Source: Labrenzia sp. R4_2 (lineage in GTDB: Bacteria; Pseudomonadota; Alphaproteobacteria; Rhizobiales; Stappiaceae). Taken from it: a stretch of DNA of 64,000 nt. The position numbers and the translations under genes were made by a program. The notes under the pieces were generated by a model. That model was not told where the DNA came from and searched no databases. It saw only the letters and a program-made list of their open reading frames with translations. The stretch spans positions 38,897 through 102,896 of the forward strand of contig NZ_JAGHRJ010000011.1 in the NCBI RefSeq assembly GCF_017743865.1. The letters run 5' to 3'. Below are positions 15,943 through 25,490 of the stretch, piece after piece; position 1 is the stretch's first letter; the number at the start of each line of letters is the position of its first letter.

Positions 15943-17622
15943 CTATAGCATGTCCGGAACCCGATCAACATGCCAATACGGTCGGTATCTCAGATCTTCG
16001 CGCGGCGTAAAACCAGGGGCGGCCATCGACAAACACGGGTGGAACTGCGGGTCGCGGCGCAGGGAGTTGAACCAGCGTGTCTGCATTCTGGCAACTTCCG
16101 CCAGCGCCCGTTCCCGGTTTTCCGGGTTCAGGTCATCGGTCCGGGTGGCAGATTCATGGTGAATGAGCGTCGCCTTCGGCACTATGAGGACCTTGCGGCC
16201 AAGCTCGCGCAAGCGCAGACAATAGTCAACATCATTGTAGGCAACCTGCAAGGCCGGATCAAAACCCTTCATGGAGAGAAACAGATCGCGTGGGGTGAGC
16301 ATGCAGGCGGCCGTAACAGCGGAGAGTTCTTGGGCCTCCATGCCCATACCGGACGTATCCATCCACACCGGCTCTTCTTTCAAACCCAGATGAGTGGCAA
16401 CTCCGGCCTCAGCGCCGATAACCGCACCGGCGTGCTGGATCCGGCCGTCAGGATAATAAAGCAGCGCTCCAACAGCCCCGGCATTTGCCGATTGCAACGC
16501 CGTTACCATATGACCGAGCCATTCTGGATCGGTCATCTCAATGTCGTTGTTCAGGAACAGCAACAGTTCACCGTTAGCAGCTTCAGCCGCCTGATTGTTC
16601 AGACTTGAGAAGTTGAACGGCGCATCGATGCGAAGGATTCGGACATGCGCCTGCTTTGCTTTTTCGGCGAAGAACTCAAGCGTTTCCGGCTTTTCGCTAC
16701 CATTATCGATGACGATGATTTCCAAATTCGGATAGTTCGTAACCTGCTCCAGGCCTTCAAAGACCTTCTGCATGAGCGCTAAACCATCGCGCGTTGGAAT
16801 GATGACGGACACCATGGGATGGGCGGAGACAGCTGGTAGTGTCCCGCGCTCGTGGTCCACGGCCTCGCCGCCCTTCACCGCGACCAGCGGGTAGGGCAGG
16901 TGGGTCACCTGAGGAGCCGGAATGACACGCGACAGCTGAACCAGAAGATCGTGATACCAACGATCACCCTGACGGCCATCCGGCTGGACACGCGCCAGAA
17001 TGTCCCGGTCAACGACAACAACACCTCCAGTCGCATCGCGCTGCTGCAAGAGTGTTTGATCCCATGGCTTGTTCAGGAGAAGCGCTTCGATGTTCAGCGC
17101 GTCGTCCACCTCCACGGCATCGCAGTAGTAGAGCATCGATTTGCGATAATGCCGGTGCTCCTGAACGATGGCCTGCAGAAACCCCTTGGACGGATACACC
17201 GGTTTGCCGATCAAGACGCAGAAATCAGCGCCACTACTGTGGAACCGTTCGGCCAGCGCAAGCGACCAAATGCCATGGTTCCCGAGATCAAGCGCCGTGA
17301 TCCGGTCGTCCTGTACCGCATAAAAATCGGCAATTTCAGTGACCTTTTCAGCGGCCTGATCTCCACGCAGAAGAACCAGATGCCAGTCCTGAAATGGTTG
17401 GCTGAGAAGGCGGTCGAAGGCCTCAACCAGCATTTCCGGCGCGCTCTGATATGCCTTCAGATCCAGAAAGATGTCGAAGGAGAGGCTCGCGTCAGCGTCT
17501 CTCGACACCAGGTGGTTGAGGGTTTCGCGATCAAGATCGAAATTTCCGTTGCCCCATTTGAGCGCTTCAGCGTCTCGGATTCTAGCCAACCTACACCTCT
17601 TAAAAGAACCTCGCAGAACCAT
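15943..17622 (-). CDS. Family 2 glycosyltransferase (rhamnosyltransferase-like)
   Basis: The protein has up to 559 residues. The C-terminal half is a clear GT2/GT-A domain: VSVIIPTRDGLALMQKVFEG, IIVIDNGS, LLFLNNDIEM (metal-binding DxD-like site), a 'DGRIQHAGAVIG' segment and YNDVDYCLRLRELGRKVLIVP. The N-terminal ~250 residues look like a degenerate second GT2-like region. Enzymes of this layout transfer sugars such as rhamnose to growing O-antigen or EPS chains. It lies just downstream of wzt (58-base gap), so it is probably co-transcribed. The ATG at 17622 has no Shine-Dalgarno sequence; a TTG at 17589 is preceded by AAGAGG and may be the true start. Confidence 0.83.
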   Translation of the reverse strand: MVLRGSFKRCRLARIRDAEALKWGNGNFDLDRETLNHLVSRDADASLSFDIFLDLKAYQSAPEMLVEAFDRLLSQPFQDWHLVLLRGDQAAEKVTEIADFYAVQDDRITALDLGNHGIWSLALAERFHSSGADFCVLIGKPVYPSKGFLQAIVQEHRHYRKSMLYYCDAVEVDDALNIEALLLNKPWDQTLLQQRDATGGVVVVDRDILARVQPDGRQGDRWYHDLLVQLSRVIPAPQVTHLPYPLVAVKGGEAVDHERGTLPAVSAHPMVSVIIPTRDGLALMQKVFEGLEQVTNYPNLEIIVIDNGSEKPETLEFFAEKAKQAHVRILRIDAPFNFSSLNNQAAEAANGELLLFLNNDIEMTDPEWLGHMVTALQSANAGAVGALLYYPDGRIQHAGAVIGAEAGVATHLGLKEEPVWMDTSGMGMEAQELSAVTAACMLTPRDLFLSMKGFDPALQVAYNDVDYCLRLRELGRKVLIVPKATLIHHESATRTDDLNPENRERALAEVARMQTRWFNSLRRDPQFHPCLSMAAPGFTPREDLRYRPYWHVDRVPDML

Positions 17623-17680
17623 CCTGTATTGAGATGGGCGAAGCTGTTCCCGCAGTTTTATGTTTCGCCGACCCGGCCGA

Positions 17681-19036
17681 TCAACGATTAGTCTCGACCT
17701 TGATGTCCAGCATCGGAACGCCCATCAGCCCGTGCGAGAAATGGCTGGTCGGCACGCTCAGGAACATAGCGTCGTCTATCCAGTGATGATAGGCATGATC
17801 GGCTTCCGTGCCTTCCGCGATTGCAACGGTGACCGAAAAGTCACCTGCGTGCAGGTACGGCAGCTGGAAGGTGAAATTCGCAACCATTTCCTTGCCCGGC
17901 GGAATAGCAGCATCCTGTTCCTGCAGGGTGAGGAACGTGTTGTCGCCGAAAAGGTTCTGACCGAGCCGGTCCTTGATGTAGAAACCGATGATAGGCATGC
18001 CAATCTCGTTGATCGCCTTGGCCGTCACGCGCAGCGTTACGACCTCTCCGCCATAGACGACGGTCTTGCGCGTGCCTTCCTGGTCAACGACACAGACATC
18101 AACGATTTCAGCGCCCTTGTGCCCGGACCATTCCGCGCCGGGATCAAAATCGAAGACCTTGATCTGATTGGCATATTCAGAGTTGCGCAAGAGTTCGTCC
18201 CGAGGATCCACCACGACCTGCGGCTTGGTTTCCTCCGGCTCTTCCTTTTCCGATTCGCCGGACCGGCTGCTGATCTGGAACGTGCCCTGCTCGTCGTTGG
18301 CAGAATTGATACCCGCCATGTAATGGCGGCAGACATCCTTGGCCGGTCCTATCTCCTTGACACGTCCGCCTTCCAACCACACTGCCCGGTCACAGAGCTT
18401 CGTGGCCGCGGCAATATCGTGCGTCACGAACAGGATCGTGCCGTGTTCCTTGAAGCGGTTGATGAAGCGCATGCATTTTTGGGTAAAGGCCGCATCGCCG
18501 ACGGACAGGATCTCGTCGATGATGAGAATGTCGGCATCCACGTGGGCAGCTACCGCGAACGCAAGGCGGGCATACATGCCGGAGGAGTAGAGCTTGACCG
18601 GCTGATCGATGAAATCGCCAATACCGGCGAAATTGATGATGTCCTCATACCGGTCTTCGATTTCTTCCTCGGTCAACCCAAGGATCGAGGCGGCGAGGTA
18701 GACGTTTTCACTGCCCGTGAATTCCGGATTGAACCCGGCGCCAAGCTCAAGCAGCGCTGCAATGCGGCCGTGGCGTTTCACAGTTCCAGCGCTCGCTTCC
18801 AGCGTGCCGGTCACAATTTGCAAAAGCGTGGATTTGCCCGCGCCATTGCGTCCGAGCAGGCCGAGCGTTTCGCCCTTGCTGACGGTGAACGAGACGTCAC
18901 TCAGGGCCCAGAACTCACGGAAATACTTTTTCCGGCCCCGCCACAGCATCTGCTTCAGGCGGTCTTCGGGCCGTTCATAGATCGTGTAGAACTTGGCCAG
19001 GTTGGAGATTTCCAGCATCACCTCATCAGACGACAT
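17681..19036 (-). CDS. wzt: Wzt polysaccharide ABC exporter ATPase with C-terminal glycan-binding domain
   Basis: The 451-residue protein has an ABC ATPase in its first ~250 residues: Walker A GRNGAGKST, signature YSSGMYARL, Walker B ILIIDE and H-loop FVTHD. A ~180-residue C-terminal beta domain is typical of Wzt proteins that recognise the finished glycan end before export. ATG at 19036 was chosen because AAGGG lies eight bases upstream; it overlaps the end of wzm by 11 bases, which indicates translational coupling. With Wzm it moves undecaprenyl-linked polysaccharide across the inner membrane. The extended C-terminal domain fits export of a chain with a specific cap, such as the product of the methyltransferase-glycosyltransferase next door. 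Confidence 0.93.
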   Translation of the reverse strand: MSSDEVMLEISNLAKFYTIYERPEDRLKQMLWRGRKKYFREFWALSDVSFTVSKGETLGLLGRNGAGKSTLLQIVTGTLEASAGTVKRHGRIAALLELGAGFNPEFTGSENVYLAASILGLTEEEIEDRYEDIINFAGIGDFIDQPVKLYSSGMYARLAFAVAAHVDADILIIDEILSVGDAAFTQKCMRFINRFKEHGTILFVTHDIAAATKLCDRAVWLEGGRVKEIGPAKDVCRHYMAGINSANDEQGTFQISSRSGESEKEEPEETKPQVVVDPRDELLRNSEYANQIKVFDFDPGAEWSGHKGAEIVDVCVVDQEGTRKTVVYGGEVVTLRVTAKAINEIGMPIIGFYIKDRLGQNLFGDNTFLTLQEQDAAIPPGKEMVANFTFQLPYLHAGDFSVTVAIAEGTEADHAYHHWIDDAMFLSVPTSHFSHGLMGVPMLDIKVETNR

Positions 19037-19823
19037 CTGCAAAGCCCTTCTTCACTTTGTTGAACCACCAGCCGCTGAACAGGAAGAACGCCAGCATCAG
19101 GCCCGTGATCAGGGCGAGGCCCAAGATATTGGGAACATTTCCGAAGAGCGTGATGGCGCGCAGCTGTTCCATCATGAAGGCGAGGGGATTGAGGTAGATG
19201 AAGATCCGGAAACCCTCCGGGACCGCCTGGATCGGGTAAAAGATCGGGCTCAAAAACATGAGCATCGTCACAACAACACCGACAAGCTGTTTCAGATCTC
19301 GGATGTACATTCCAACGGACGACAGCAGCCAGACCGAGCCCACCACAAAGAGCATAAGAGGAAGCAACACAAGCGGCAGGAAGATCATCGTCCAGTGTAG
19401 CGTTCCAATCAGGACCAGCTGACCGATCAGCAACAATACATAGCTGATCAGAAAGTTGACCAGCGCCCCGCCAACCGACACCCAGGCGAGTGTATCGAGC
19501 GGGAAGACGACCTTCTTGATATAGGCGACATTCTCCAAAAGCAGGGTTGGCGCGCGGTTCGCACAGTCGGCAAACATCTGATAGATGATCAGCCCGCAAA
19601 AGAGGATCAGTGCAAACTGGCCCTTTCCGGTGACTTCCACATTCCAGCGGCTTTGAAAGACCACGCTGAAGACGAATGTGAACACGAGCAGCAAAAACAG
19701 CGGCGTCAACACGGTCCACGCCATGCCAAGCATGGAGCCCCGGTAGCGGGCTTGCAAATCCCGTTTGACCAGGCGCCATATCAGTTTCCGATTATCGATA
19801 AAGCTCGATAGGATGGAGTACAT
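19026..19823 (-). CDS. wzm: Wzm polysaccharide ABC exporter permease
   Basis: The 265-residue ABC-2 type permease has six predicted membrane helices. The N-terminus IWRLVKRDLQARYRGSMLGMAW is the typical cytoplasmic start of Wzm/KpsM-like permeases. The C-terminus is a short cytoplasmic tail overlapping the wzt start. It forms the channel for lipid-linked polysaccharide powered by Wzt. The pair shows that the locus makes an ABC-exported polysaccharide (O-antigen or capsule type) rather than a Wzx/Wzy one. Confidence 0.93.
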   Translation of the reverse strand: MYSILSSFIDNRKLIWRLVKRDLQARYRGSMLGMAWTVLTPLFLLLVFTFVFSVVFQSRWNVEVTGKGQFALILFCGLIIYQMFADCANRAPTLLLENVAYIKKVVFPLDTLAWVSVGGALVNFLISYVLLLIGQLVLIGTLHWTMIFLPLVLLPLMLFVVGSVWLLSSVGMYIRDLKQLVGVVVTMLMFLSPIFYPIQAVPEGFRIFIYLNPLAFMMEQLRAITLFGNVPNILGLALITGLMLAFFLFSGWWFNKVKKGFADVV

Positions 19824-20199
19824 ATTCCATTTGCCTTAAATGCGCAGGCCCGCGGCCTCAACTCGTTTGGTCAGCCTTACACCTGCCACACAGTGACGGT
19901 GCAGCTGCTTTTGCCGTGAAAGCCGCGTCTTGTCCTTTGTGACGTTCCAAAACACTGTCCAGCCATAGCGTCCGGTGTTCCGGCCCCAGATAGCTAAAAC
20001 GCCAAGGGTTTGTTTCGACGGCGATATAGCAGGGCTCGGATTGGGACTCAATGTTTGTGATCAGTGTGAGGCAAAAGAGGGCGGGCGCACCGCGATGTGC
20101 GCGGCTCCCGCAAGTTCAGTAGACGGGCAAGCAAAAATCTGGAAGGGTTGATGAAATACCGTCAAAGCATTTGAAACTTCTGCAAAGTTGCCCGCCGAG
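19824..20199. promoter_or_regulatory. Divergent promoter region between wzm and acyltransferase
   Basis: No gene is supported in these 376 bases. The region separates the divergent wzm-wzt and acyltransferase genes and so should contain both promoters. The ORF across it shows no recognisable domain. I see no strong inverted repeat. Confidence 0.4.
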
Positions 20200-21306
20200 A
20201 TGATCGCATCTTTTAATCAAAAGTTCTCTGAGGCCTTCGATCCGCGAAGCAACAATTTTGATCTTATCCGTATCGTCGCCGCCTGCCTGGTGATCTTTAG
20301 CCACGCATTCCCGCTCCTGGCTCTGACCTACGAGCCAATTGCCGAACTCACAAATCATTACGAGACCGGTGGCGGCTTTGCCGTAAACGCGTTCATTGTC
20401 ATCAGCGGTTTTCTGATCTGCCGGTCTCTAGAGCGGGCAACCATCATTTCTTATGCCTGGTCGCGGTTCTTGAGGATCGTGCCCGCTCTTGCCGCCGTGA
20501 CACTGGCTCAGATGTTTGTGCTCGGCCCAATCTTCACGACCGTTTCCCTCTCGGACTACTTTTCGAATGCGTCCACATGGTCTCAGCTGAAGAACCTAAC
20601 GGTCTTCAACATGCAGTTCCGCCTGGAAACGATTTTCATGGATGTGCCGTTTGCGCAGATCGTAAACAATCCGCTTTGGACGCTGCCAATCGAGAGCTTC
20701 TTCTACATCTGTTTGCCGATCGCGATTTTTATCGGCCTGAAGGGCCGAAAGTATTTTTGGCTAGTCCCGGTCAGCTGTCTCACAGGATTGTACGTCATGG
20801 GACTGTCAGGATGTTCATTCGCCAACCAGTGCGGTGCGAGCTTGTGGACCCTCCAACACTATACAACGCTGCGGTTGGCCTGCTTTTTCTCGCTCGGCGC
20901 ATCCATCTGGATCTACAGGCACTCAATCCCGCACAGTGGCTGGGTTGCAGCCGGTCTTGTTGTTGTTCTGGCGCTGCTGCCAACGACTTACCTTTTTGTG
21001 CGGGATGTGGTGTTCGCCGTCTTCTACAGCTATCTCGTCATGTACGTCGGCTGCCTGCCGAAACTTCACATCAAGACATATGAGAAGCTGGGAGACCTCT
21101 CTTACGGGACGTATATTGTCGGCTGGCCGGTGCAACAGTCGATCCTGACGATCTTCGGGACGGGCTTTAATCCCTACGTCTTCGGATTGATCGCGATCCC
21201 ACCCTCGCTGGTGCTGGCTTACTTTATGTGGAACTACGTCGAAAAACCGGCGCTTGCTCTTAAACATCACCCGGTTTTGACACAGAGGATGAAGCGCGAA
21301 GCATAG
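20200..21306 (+). CDS. Acyltransferase 3 family membrane protein (OafA-like)
   Basis: The protein has about 368 residues and ~10 membrane helices. The N-terminal motif NNFDLIRIVAACLVIFSHAFPL carries the conserved R and the H of acyltransferase-3 enzymes, followed by FIVISGFLICRS and the R-bearing YAWSRFLRIVP. These enzymes move acyl (often acetyl) groups onto sugars of O-antigen or EPS. The gene lies between the exporter and rhamnose genes on the opposite strand and probably decorates the same glycan. ATG at 20200 is preferred; TTG at 20188 in the same frame is possible. It ends head-on against rmlB with a shared hairpin. Confidence 0.87.
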   Translation: MIASFNQKFSEAFDPRSNNFDLIRIVAACLVIFSHAFPLLALTYEPIAELTNHYETGGGFAVNAFIVISGFLICRSLERATIISYAWSRFLRIVPALAAVTLAQMFVLGPIFTTVSLSDYFSNASTWSQLKNLTVFNMQFRLETIFMDVPFAQIVNNPLWTLPIESFFYICLPIAIFIGLKGRKYFWLVPVSCLTGLYVMGLSGCSFANQCGASLWTLQHYTTLRLACFFSLGASIWIYRHSIPHSGWVAAGLVVVLALLPTTYLFVRDVVFAVFYSYLVMYVGCLPKLHIKTYEKLGDLSYGTYIVGWPVQQSILTIFGTGFNPYVFGLIAIPPSLVLAYFMWNYVEKPALALKHHPVLTQRMKREA

Positions 21307-21324
21307 AGCGCCCAAAAGGCGCTC
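21306..21324. terminator. Hairpin between convergent acyltransferase and rmlB genes
   Basis: GAGCGCC/GGCGCTC with a CAAAA loop sits exactly between the two converging stop codons (21306 and 21335). It has no long T-run on either side. It is probably a bidirectional terminator. Confidence 0.55.
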
Positions 21325-21334
21325 GTGCCCTTGA

Positions 21335-22387
21335 TTACTTCACCAGTCCAAGGCGTGTTCCGGAGTAGACCTTGTTGCGGAGGGGGCCCCACCACCAGTC
21401 GTTCTCCAGGTACCACTTGATGGTCTTCTCGATGCCGGTGTCGAAGTTTTCTTCCGCACGCCAGCCGAGTTCGGTTTCCAGCTTTGTCGCATCGATCGCA
21501 TAGCGCGCATCGTGGCCCGGGCGGTCTTCGACATAGGTGATCAGGCGGTCGTGCGGCGCGGTCGTCGGGCTGTGCTTGTCGAGGATCACGCAGATCGTCT
21601 TGACCACCTCAAGATTGGTGCGCTCGTTGCGCCCGCCGACATTGTACTTCTCGCCAAGACGACCCTTGGAGACGATCGTGTAGAGCGCCTTTGCATGGTC
21701 ATCGACATAGAGCCAGTCGCGCACATTCATGCCCGTGCCGTAGATCGGCAGCGGCTTGCCGTCGAGCGCGTTCAGGATCATCAGCGGAATGAGCTTTTCC
21801 GGGAAGTGATACGGGCCATAGTTGTTGGAGCAGTTGGACAGAACCACCGGAAGGCCATAGGTCCGGTGCCAGGCGATTGCCAGATGATCACTCGCAGCCT
21901 TCGACGCGGAATAGGGTGAGGAGGGGTCGTAAGGCGTCGTTTCCTTGAAGAGACCATCGTCGCCGAGCGATCCGTAGACTTCATCGGTGGAGACATGCAG
22001 GAAGCGGAAGGTGTCTTTCTTTTCGCCTTCCAGGCTGTTCCAGTAGGCGCGCGCGGCTTCCAACATCGCCATGGTGCCGACCACGTTGGTTTGAACGAAC
22101 TCCGCCGCCCCGGTGATCGAGCGATCCACATGGCTTTCGGCCGCCAAGTGCATGATATAGTCCGGCTGGAACTCGGCCACCGCCTGGATCATCTCCGGCC
22201 CGGCACAGATGTCTTCCTTCAGGAACTTATGGTTCGGCGCGTTGTCGACCTCACGCAGGGAATCCAGATTGCCGGCATAGGTCAGCTTGTCGATCGTCAG
22301 GACCTCGGCCCCGACGTTGCGGACAAGATGGCGGACCATGGCTGATCCGATGAAGCCGGCGCCGCCGGTGACAATTACACGCGTCAT
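21335..22387 (-). CDS. rfbB: dTDP-glucose 4,6-dehydratase
   Basis: The 350-residue extended SDR enzyme carries the NAD-binding GGAGFIGS at its N-terminus, STDEVYGSL with catalytic acids, and YSASKAASDH (Tyr/Lys pair). These are the hallmark motifs of RmlB, which converts dTDP-glucose to dTDP-4-keto-6-deoxyglucose, the second step of dTDP-L-rhamnose synthesis. Length and motifs are normal. It is the last gene of the minus-strand set rmlC-rmlD-rmlA-rmlB and follows rmlA by 37 bases. Confidence 0.96.
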   Translation of the reverse strand: MTRVIVTGGAGFIGSAMVRHLVRNVGAEVLTIDKLTYAGNLDSLREVDNAPNHKFLKEDICAGPEMIQAVAEFQPDYIMHLAAESHVDRSITGAAEFVQTNVVGTMAMLEAARAYWNSLEGEKKDTFRFLHVSTDEVYGSLGDDGLFKETTPYDPSSPYSASKAASDHLAIAWHRTYGLPVVLSNCSNNYGPYHFPEKLIPLMILNALDGKPLPIYGTGMNVRDWLYVDDHAKALYTIVSKGRLGEKYNVGGRNERTNLEVVKTICVILDKHSPTTAPHDRLITYVEDRPGHDARYAIDATKLETELGWRAEENFDTGIEKTIKWYLENDWWWGPLRNKVYSGTRLGLVK

Positions 22388-22424
22388 TGTTTTGAACCCA
22401 ATACCTTGAACTTACGTCTTGCCC

Positions 22425-23306
22425 TCAGTGGGCGTGGTGTTCGTCGTCGGCGACCTTCTTGAGATACTTGCCGTAGGCGGTCTTTTTGAACATCTCGGCG
22501 AACTTCAGAAGATCATCCTTCGACATCCAGCCGTTGAGATAGGAGATCTCCTCGATGCAGGCGACGTTCATGCCCTGACGGTGCTGAATGGTGCGCACGA
22601 ACTCGCCTGCTTCCAGAAGGCTGTCATGGGTGCCGGTGTCGAGCCAGGCGTAGCCACGGGACATGCGCTCCACGAAGAGGTTGCCCGCTTCCATGTAAAT
22701 CCGGTTGAGATCTGTGATCTCATATTCCCCGCGCGCCGACGGCTTCAGGTTCTTGGCGTAGTCCACGACCTTGTTGTCGTAGAAATAAAGGCCCGTCACC
22801 GCGAGGCGCGACTTTGGGTTGGCCGGCTTTTCTTCCAGCGAGATCGCCCGGCCTTCTGAATCAAGTTCAGCAACGCCGTAGCGCTCCGGATCGTCGACCT
22901 CATAAGCAAAGACCGTCGCGCCTTCGGTGCGGCTGGTGGCGCGATCGAGCAAGGTGGTCAGGCCGGCGCCGTAAAAAATGTTATCGCCGAGGATCAGCGC
23001 CACATCATCATCGCCGATGAACTCTTCACCAAGGGTGAAGGCCTGAGCGAGGCCATCCGGGCTTGGCTGGATCTTGTAAGAGATCTCAAGGCCCAGCTGG
23101 CTGCCATCACCGAAGAGCCGCTTGTAGCTGTCGATGAACTCCGGGGAGGAGATGATCAGGATCTCACGGATCTTGGCGAGCATCAGAACCGACAGCGGAT
23201 AATAGATCATCGGCTTGTCGTAGATGGTCATCAACTGCTTGTTGACCGCGAGCGTTGCCGGATGAAGCCGGGTGCCGGACCCGCCTGCGAGAATAATACC
23301 CTTCAT
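22425..23306 (-). CDS. rfbA: Glucose-1-phosphate thymidylyltransferase
   Basis: The 293-residue enzyme starts MKGIILAGGSGTRLHPAT, the signature nucleotidyltransferase loop of RmlA. KPMIYYPLS, ALILGDNIFYG and the C-terminal helical region follow. It makes dTDP-glucose from glucose-1-phosphate and dTTP, the first rhamnose step, and is usually feedback-inhibited by dTDP-rhamnose. The ATG overlaps the rmlD stop by one base (TGATG), indicating coupled translation. The preceding GTG in frame would give one extra residue but is less likely. Confidence 0.96.
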   Translation of the reverse strand: MKGIILAGGSGTRLHPATLAVNKQLMTIYDKPMIYYPLSVLMLAKIREILIISSPEFIDSYKRLFGDGSQLGLEISYKIQPSPDGLAQAFTLGEEFIGDDDVALILGDNIFYGAGLTTLLDRATSRTEGATVFAYEVDDPERYGVAELDSEGRAISLEEKPANPKSRLAVTGLYFYDNKVVDYAKNLKPSARGEYEITDLNRIYMEAGNLFVERMSRGYAWLDTGTHDSLLEAGEFVRTIQHRQGMNVACIEEISYLNGWMSKDDLLKFAEMFKKTAYGKYLKKVADDEHHAH

Positions 23307-24202
23307 CACGATAAACCTTTTTCCTTGTCGCCCATCAATTCCTCAACGGTGCTGGCCAGGGCGGCGCGCCATTGACAGGGCTCAATACCAAAATCTTGGG
23401 TCAGCCTGGACGTATCCAGCGCGGAATTCGCCGGGCGCTTGGCCGGGGTCGGATAGTCCTTGGTCGGAATCGGAGCGACGGCCGGAACAGCCTGTCCCCG
23501 CGCTTCTAGGAGACGGAAGATCTCAGATGCAAAGCCGAACCAGGTGACGCCCTCATCGCCGCAGTAGTGATAGACACCGCTTGGCGCGTCTTTCTCCTTG
23601 AGCTGGCGCAGGATGATCGCCTGAGCGGCCCGGGCAATGTCCGGCGCTGCGGTCGGGCAGCCGGTCTGATCGTCCACCACACTGAGTTGCGGCCGGTCCG
23701 AGAGGCGGATCATCGTCTTGACGAAGTTGGCGCCGATTGCAGAGAAGACCCAGGCGGTGCGCAGGATCACATGCCGGCAGCCCGAGGACTGGATCGCCAG
23801 TTCCCCGGCCGCTTTCGACGCGCCATAGACACCTTGCGGGTCAATCGGGTCTATCTCGATGTAGCGGCCGGTCTTGCCGCCTTCAAATACATAGTCCGTG
23901 GAGATATGAACCAGCGGAATGTCGAGCTCTTTTGCAGCCTCTGCAAAGGCAGCCGGTGCAAGACCGTTGACCTTGAACGCTGTGAGGAGATCATCTTCGG
24001 CCTTGTCGACCGCAGTATAGGCACCGGAGCTGATAATCGCATCGAACCCGCCGTCCCGGACGTAAGTGCTAATCTGGTCAGCGTTGCTGAGATCGAGCTC
24101 AGAGCGGGAGGGCAGCACAAGTTCCGTGCCTTCCGGCCAGCTGAGTTTGCCAAGAGAGCCGCCAACCTGGCCCGTTCCGCCCGTGATCAAAATCCTGGTC
24201 AT
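23306..24202 (-). CDS. rfbD: dTDP-4-dehydrorhamnose reductase
   Basis: The 298-residue SDR enzyme starts MTRILITGGTGQVGGSLG and has ISTDYVFEGGK and YGASKAAGELA, the RmlD pattern. It reduces dTDP-4-keto-L-rhamnose to dTDP-L-rhamnose, the final step. The frame extends eight codons further upstream, but that would overlap rmlC; ATG at 24202 lies four bases after the rmlC stop and fits the family start. Confidence 0.95.
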   Translation of the reverse strand: MTRILITGGTGQVGGSLGKLSWPEGTELVLPSRSELDLSNADQISTYVRDGGFDAIISSGAYTAVDKAEDDLLTAFKVNGLAPAAFAEAAKELDIPLVHISTDYVFEGGKTGRYIEIDPIDPQGVYGASKAAGELAIQSSGCRHVILRTAWVFSAIGANFVKTMIRLSDRPQLSVVDDQTGCPTAAPDIARAAQAIILRQLKEKDAPSGVYHYCGDEGVTWFGFASEIFRLLEARGQAVPAVAPIPTKDYPTPAKRPANSALDTSRLTQDFGIEPCQWRAALASTVEELMGDKEKGLS

Positions 24203-24206
24203 GATC

Positions 24207-24785
24207 TTACGGCTCGATCTCGACAAGGGTCATCGGCGTGCCGTCATAGGCGAACGGGGAGTCGAAGTCAGCGAGCCCGGGATGCTGGGTGTCCTTGCCG
24301 CTGAGGATCGGCTCGGCTCCGTCAGCGAGCGGCCAGTCGATGCCGATATCGGCATCATTCCACATCAGCCCAGCATCGTTTTGCGGGGCGTAGTAGTTGG
24401 AGACCTTGTAGGTCACTTCTGTGTTGTCTTCCAGCGTCACGAAACCATGGGCGTAGCCAGCTGGAACCAGCAATTGATCGCCGTTTTCCGCAGACAGTTC
24501 CACACCAATCCATTTGCCATAGGTCGGGGAGCCTTGGCGGATGTCGACGGCGACATCAAAGATCTTGCCGCGGATGCAGCGGACCAGCTTGTCTTGCGCG
24601 AAGGGCGGCGTCTGGAAATGCAGCCCGCGCAGCGTACCGGTCGGCACAGACAGCGAGTGATTGTCCTGAACGAAGTCACAGGTAATCCCGAGCGGCTCCA
24701 GCTTTTGCTTGTTGTAGCTCTCGGTAAACCAGCCGCGGTCGTCGCCAAAACGGCGTGGATGAATGAGTGTGACGTTTCCGCTCAT
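24207..24785 (-). CDS. rfbC: dTDP-4-dehydrorhamnose 3,5-epimerase
   Basis: The 192-residue cupin-fold enzyme contains FVQDNHSLS, TLRGLHFQ (catalytic His region), VRCIRGKIFDVAVDIR and VPAGYAHGFVTL, all RmlC signatures. It epimerises C3 and C5 to give dTDP-4-keto-L-rhamnose. It is the first gene of the rml set, so the operon promoter should lie in 24786-25024, where I see no clear boxes. The four genes together make dTDP-L-rhamnose complete on this replicon. Confidence 0.95.
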   Translation of the reverse strand: MSGNVTLIHPRRFGDDRGWFTESYNKQKLEPLGITCDFVQDNHSLSVPTGTLRGLHFQTPPFAQDKLVRCIRGKIFDVAVDIRQGSPTYGKWIGVELSAENGDQLLVPAGYAHGFVTLEDNTEVTYKVSNYYAPQNDAGLMWNDADIGIDWPLADGAEPILSGKDTQHPGLADFDSPFAYDGTPMTLVEIEP

Positions 24786-25024
24786 AATCTAAAAGTCGCT
24801 CACCTGAATTGGGATATTCAAATTGTCTTGGGACAGGGAGGCTCAGGCACGTATTGAATGTGCGATATCTGCACAAAACGGTTGCCCAAGCTCCATACCG
24901 GCTCTTGGGGCCTTCGCATACGATGAACCTGGGGGGAGGTCAACGGATTTAGCGGGTCTCGTCTGGCAAGTGCAGAGCAAGCCGCCCTTGTTTCATTCGC
25001 GAGCGATGGCCCCAAAGTGTCGGC

Positions 25025-25490
25025 TTACGCCAGATCGACGTAGTAGGCGACACCTTCATAGGTGTAGTGCCCGAGCGTGGAGATGATACTGTCGCGCTCC
25101 TCTGTTGAGGTCGTGTAAAAATGCGAGCCGCTTTGGGTGTTGAAGAACCGGTATAGCGCTGTCCCGCCAGCATCCGCTGTCTCGCTGGCATAATAGGCGA
25201 CGCCTTCATAACTGAATTGCGGCAGGCTGTTTTGAATGCTCTGCGCTTCTGCGGCGCTGGCGGTATAGAAATGAAACCCGCTGTCAGAATTGTAAAACCG
25301 GTGAACTGCAACACCTCCACCCGCTTCCGTGGCATTTGAGTCGAAGCTGTTGCCCTCATAGGTCATCGTCGGGATATTTGTAATGACCGAATTGCGCTCT
25401 TCAATGCTGGTGGTGAAGAAGTGTGAGCCCGTCAGCGTGTTGTAAAACCGGTAAATCTGGAAAGGACTTCCATCCGCATCCGCTGGTTCG
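25025..25490. repeat. ~465-bp direct repeat, copy 1 (second copy 27588-28053)
   Basis: The 3' end of the FG-GAP exoprotein gene aligns without gaps to 27588-28053, an offset of 2563 bases. The encoded C-terminal 152 residues differ at only two positions. Stretches near 25190-25360 appear identical at base level, while the ends near the stop codon are more diverged. This indicates recent duplication or gene conversion of the C-terminal module. Confidence 0.92.

Noticed and set aside
17660..19063. 467-codon plus-strand frame
   Set aside because: It lies exactly antisense to wzt, which has all ABC motifs; a GC-rich shadow frame.
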